A DNA stretch of 12,872 nt. It comes from CAIYXB01 sp038146805 (lineage in GTDB: Bacteria; Cyanobacteriota; Vampirovibrionia; LMEP-6097). The position numbers and the translations under genes were made by a program. The notes below the pieces were generated by a model. The model ran no database searches and was not told the DNA's origin. It saw only the letters and a list, made by a program, of their open reading frames with translations. This document shows, in pieces, positions 12,736 to 12,872 of this stretch; position 1 is the stretch's first letter; every line of letters starts with the position of its first letter. The stretch lies in contig JAYQSH010000009.1 of assembly GCA_038146805.1 (NCBI GenBank), positions 1 to 12,872 of the forward strand, given 5' to 3'.

Positions 12736-12872
12736 TTGCCAAACTCTGTGCCAGAGCTAGATAAATTACCACTACTAAAAGATCAATATAAAGAAGGCAA
12801 TATTACAAATTCAGTGCTTAGTGCTCCTTGTGCTTTTGCTTTACACAAAATACCCGGGCAAAAATTCATGGA
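12736..12872 (+). CDS. 5' end of an unidentified protein gene, cut by the window edge
   Basis: An open frame from TTG at 12736 (or GTG at 12748) runs 45 codons to the window end: PNSVPELDKLPLLKDQYKEG, then NITNSVLSAPCAFALHKIPG and QKFM. Codon content looks like a real protein in this AT-rich DNA, and a terminator and -10-like element stand upstream. There is no ATG near the start and no Shine-Dalgarno, so the start is uncertain. I do not recognise the family. Confidence 0.45.
   Translation, partial: MPNSVPELDKLPLLKDQYKEGNITNSVLSAPCAFALHKIPGQKFM

Noticed and set aside
1..12872. CRISPR array, prophage or toxin-antitoxin pair
   Set aside because: No regularly spaced short repeats, no phage structural genes and no recognisable toxin or antitoxin families were seen on either strand.

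Overview
The window is AT-rich bacterial chromosome: a conserved housekeeping block (rpsO-pnp, tRNA-Arg) and metabolic and light-linked genes are interleaved with decaying insertion sequences. No taxon marker is decisive. The PNPase reads cyanobacterial-like (an MHNYNFP...VGEVRPNRGPGRREIGHGALAERAL block and a DLDLVVAGTKDSIMMVEAGAN block). Few genes have a Shine-Dalgarno and the DNA is low-GC. A non-photosynthetic cyanobacterial relative (Melainabacteria/Vampirovibrionia type) is my weak best guess; another low-GC candidate phylum such as Dependentiae is not excluded.

Layout. 1-711: 3' part of an ISL3-family transposase gene with an in-frame amber codon, its last 120 bp repeated in tandem. 772-885: tRNA-Arg(ACG) on the minus strand with its terminator. 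1049-1280: a chain of inverted repeats (repeat A) whose relative, repeat B, sits in opposite orientation at 11659-11877. 1363-5081: a light/flavin group made of an Fe-S-type photolyase/cryptochrome with a small membrane protein downstream, a divergent four-helix membrane protein, an FAD oxidoreductase and an exported ATP10-like thioredoxin-fold protein. 5118-6661: a HAD phosphatase followed by a cytidine deaminase with an unexpected N-terminal export signal. 6658-8880: two tandem paralogues of an unrecognised family; one is intact, the other is broken by a one-base deletion in a homopolymer, and an IS30-family element lies between them. 8953-11617: rpsO and pnp. 11937-12458: an MgtC/SapB membrane protein. 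12614-12872: palindrome, strong terminator, promoter-like site and the start of an unidentified gene.

How the genes may work together. Photolyase repairs UV lesions using light. The flavoprotein, exported thioredoxin-fold protein and four-helix protein around it suggest a light- or redox-linked module, although only their position supports the link. S15 and PNPase form the usual translation/RNA-decay pair. The HAD phosphatase and cytidine deaminase could act in nucleotide scavenging, possibly outside the cytoplasm.

The most interesting signals are: -10-like hexamers exactly 7 nt upstream of the start codons of five genes that lack a Shine-Dalgarno (apparent leaderless mRNAs); a paralogue pair whose upstream 69 bp is better conserved than its coding sequence; a 17-bp stem that buries the IS30 transposase start codon; the exported cytidine deaminase; and the A/B structured repeat family.
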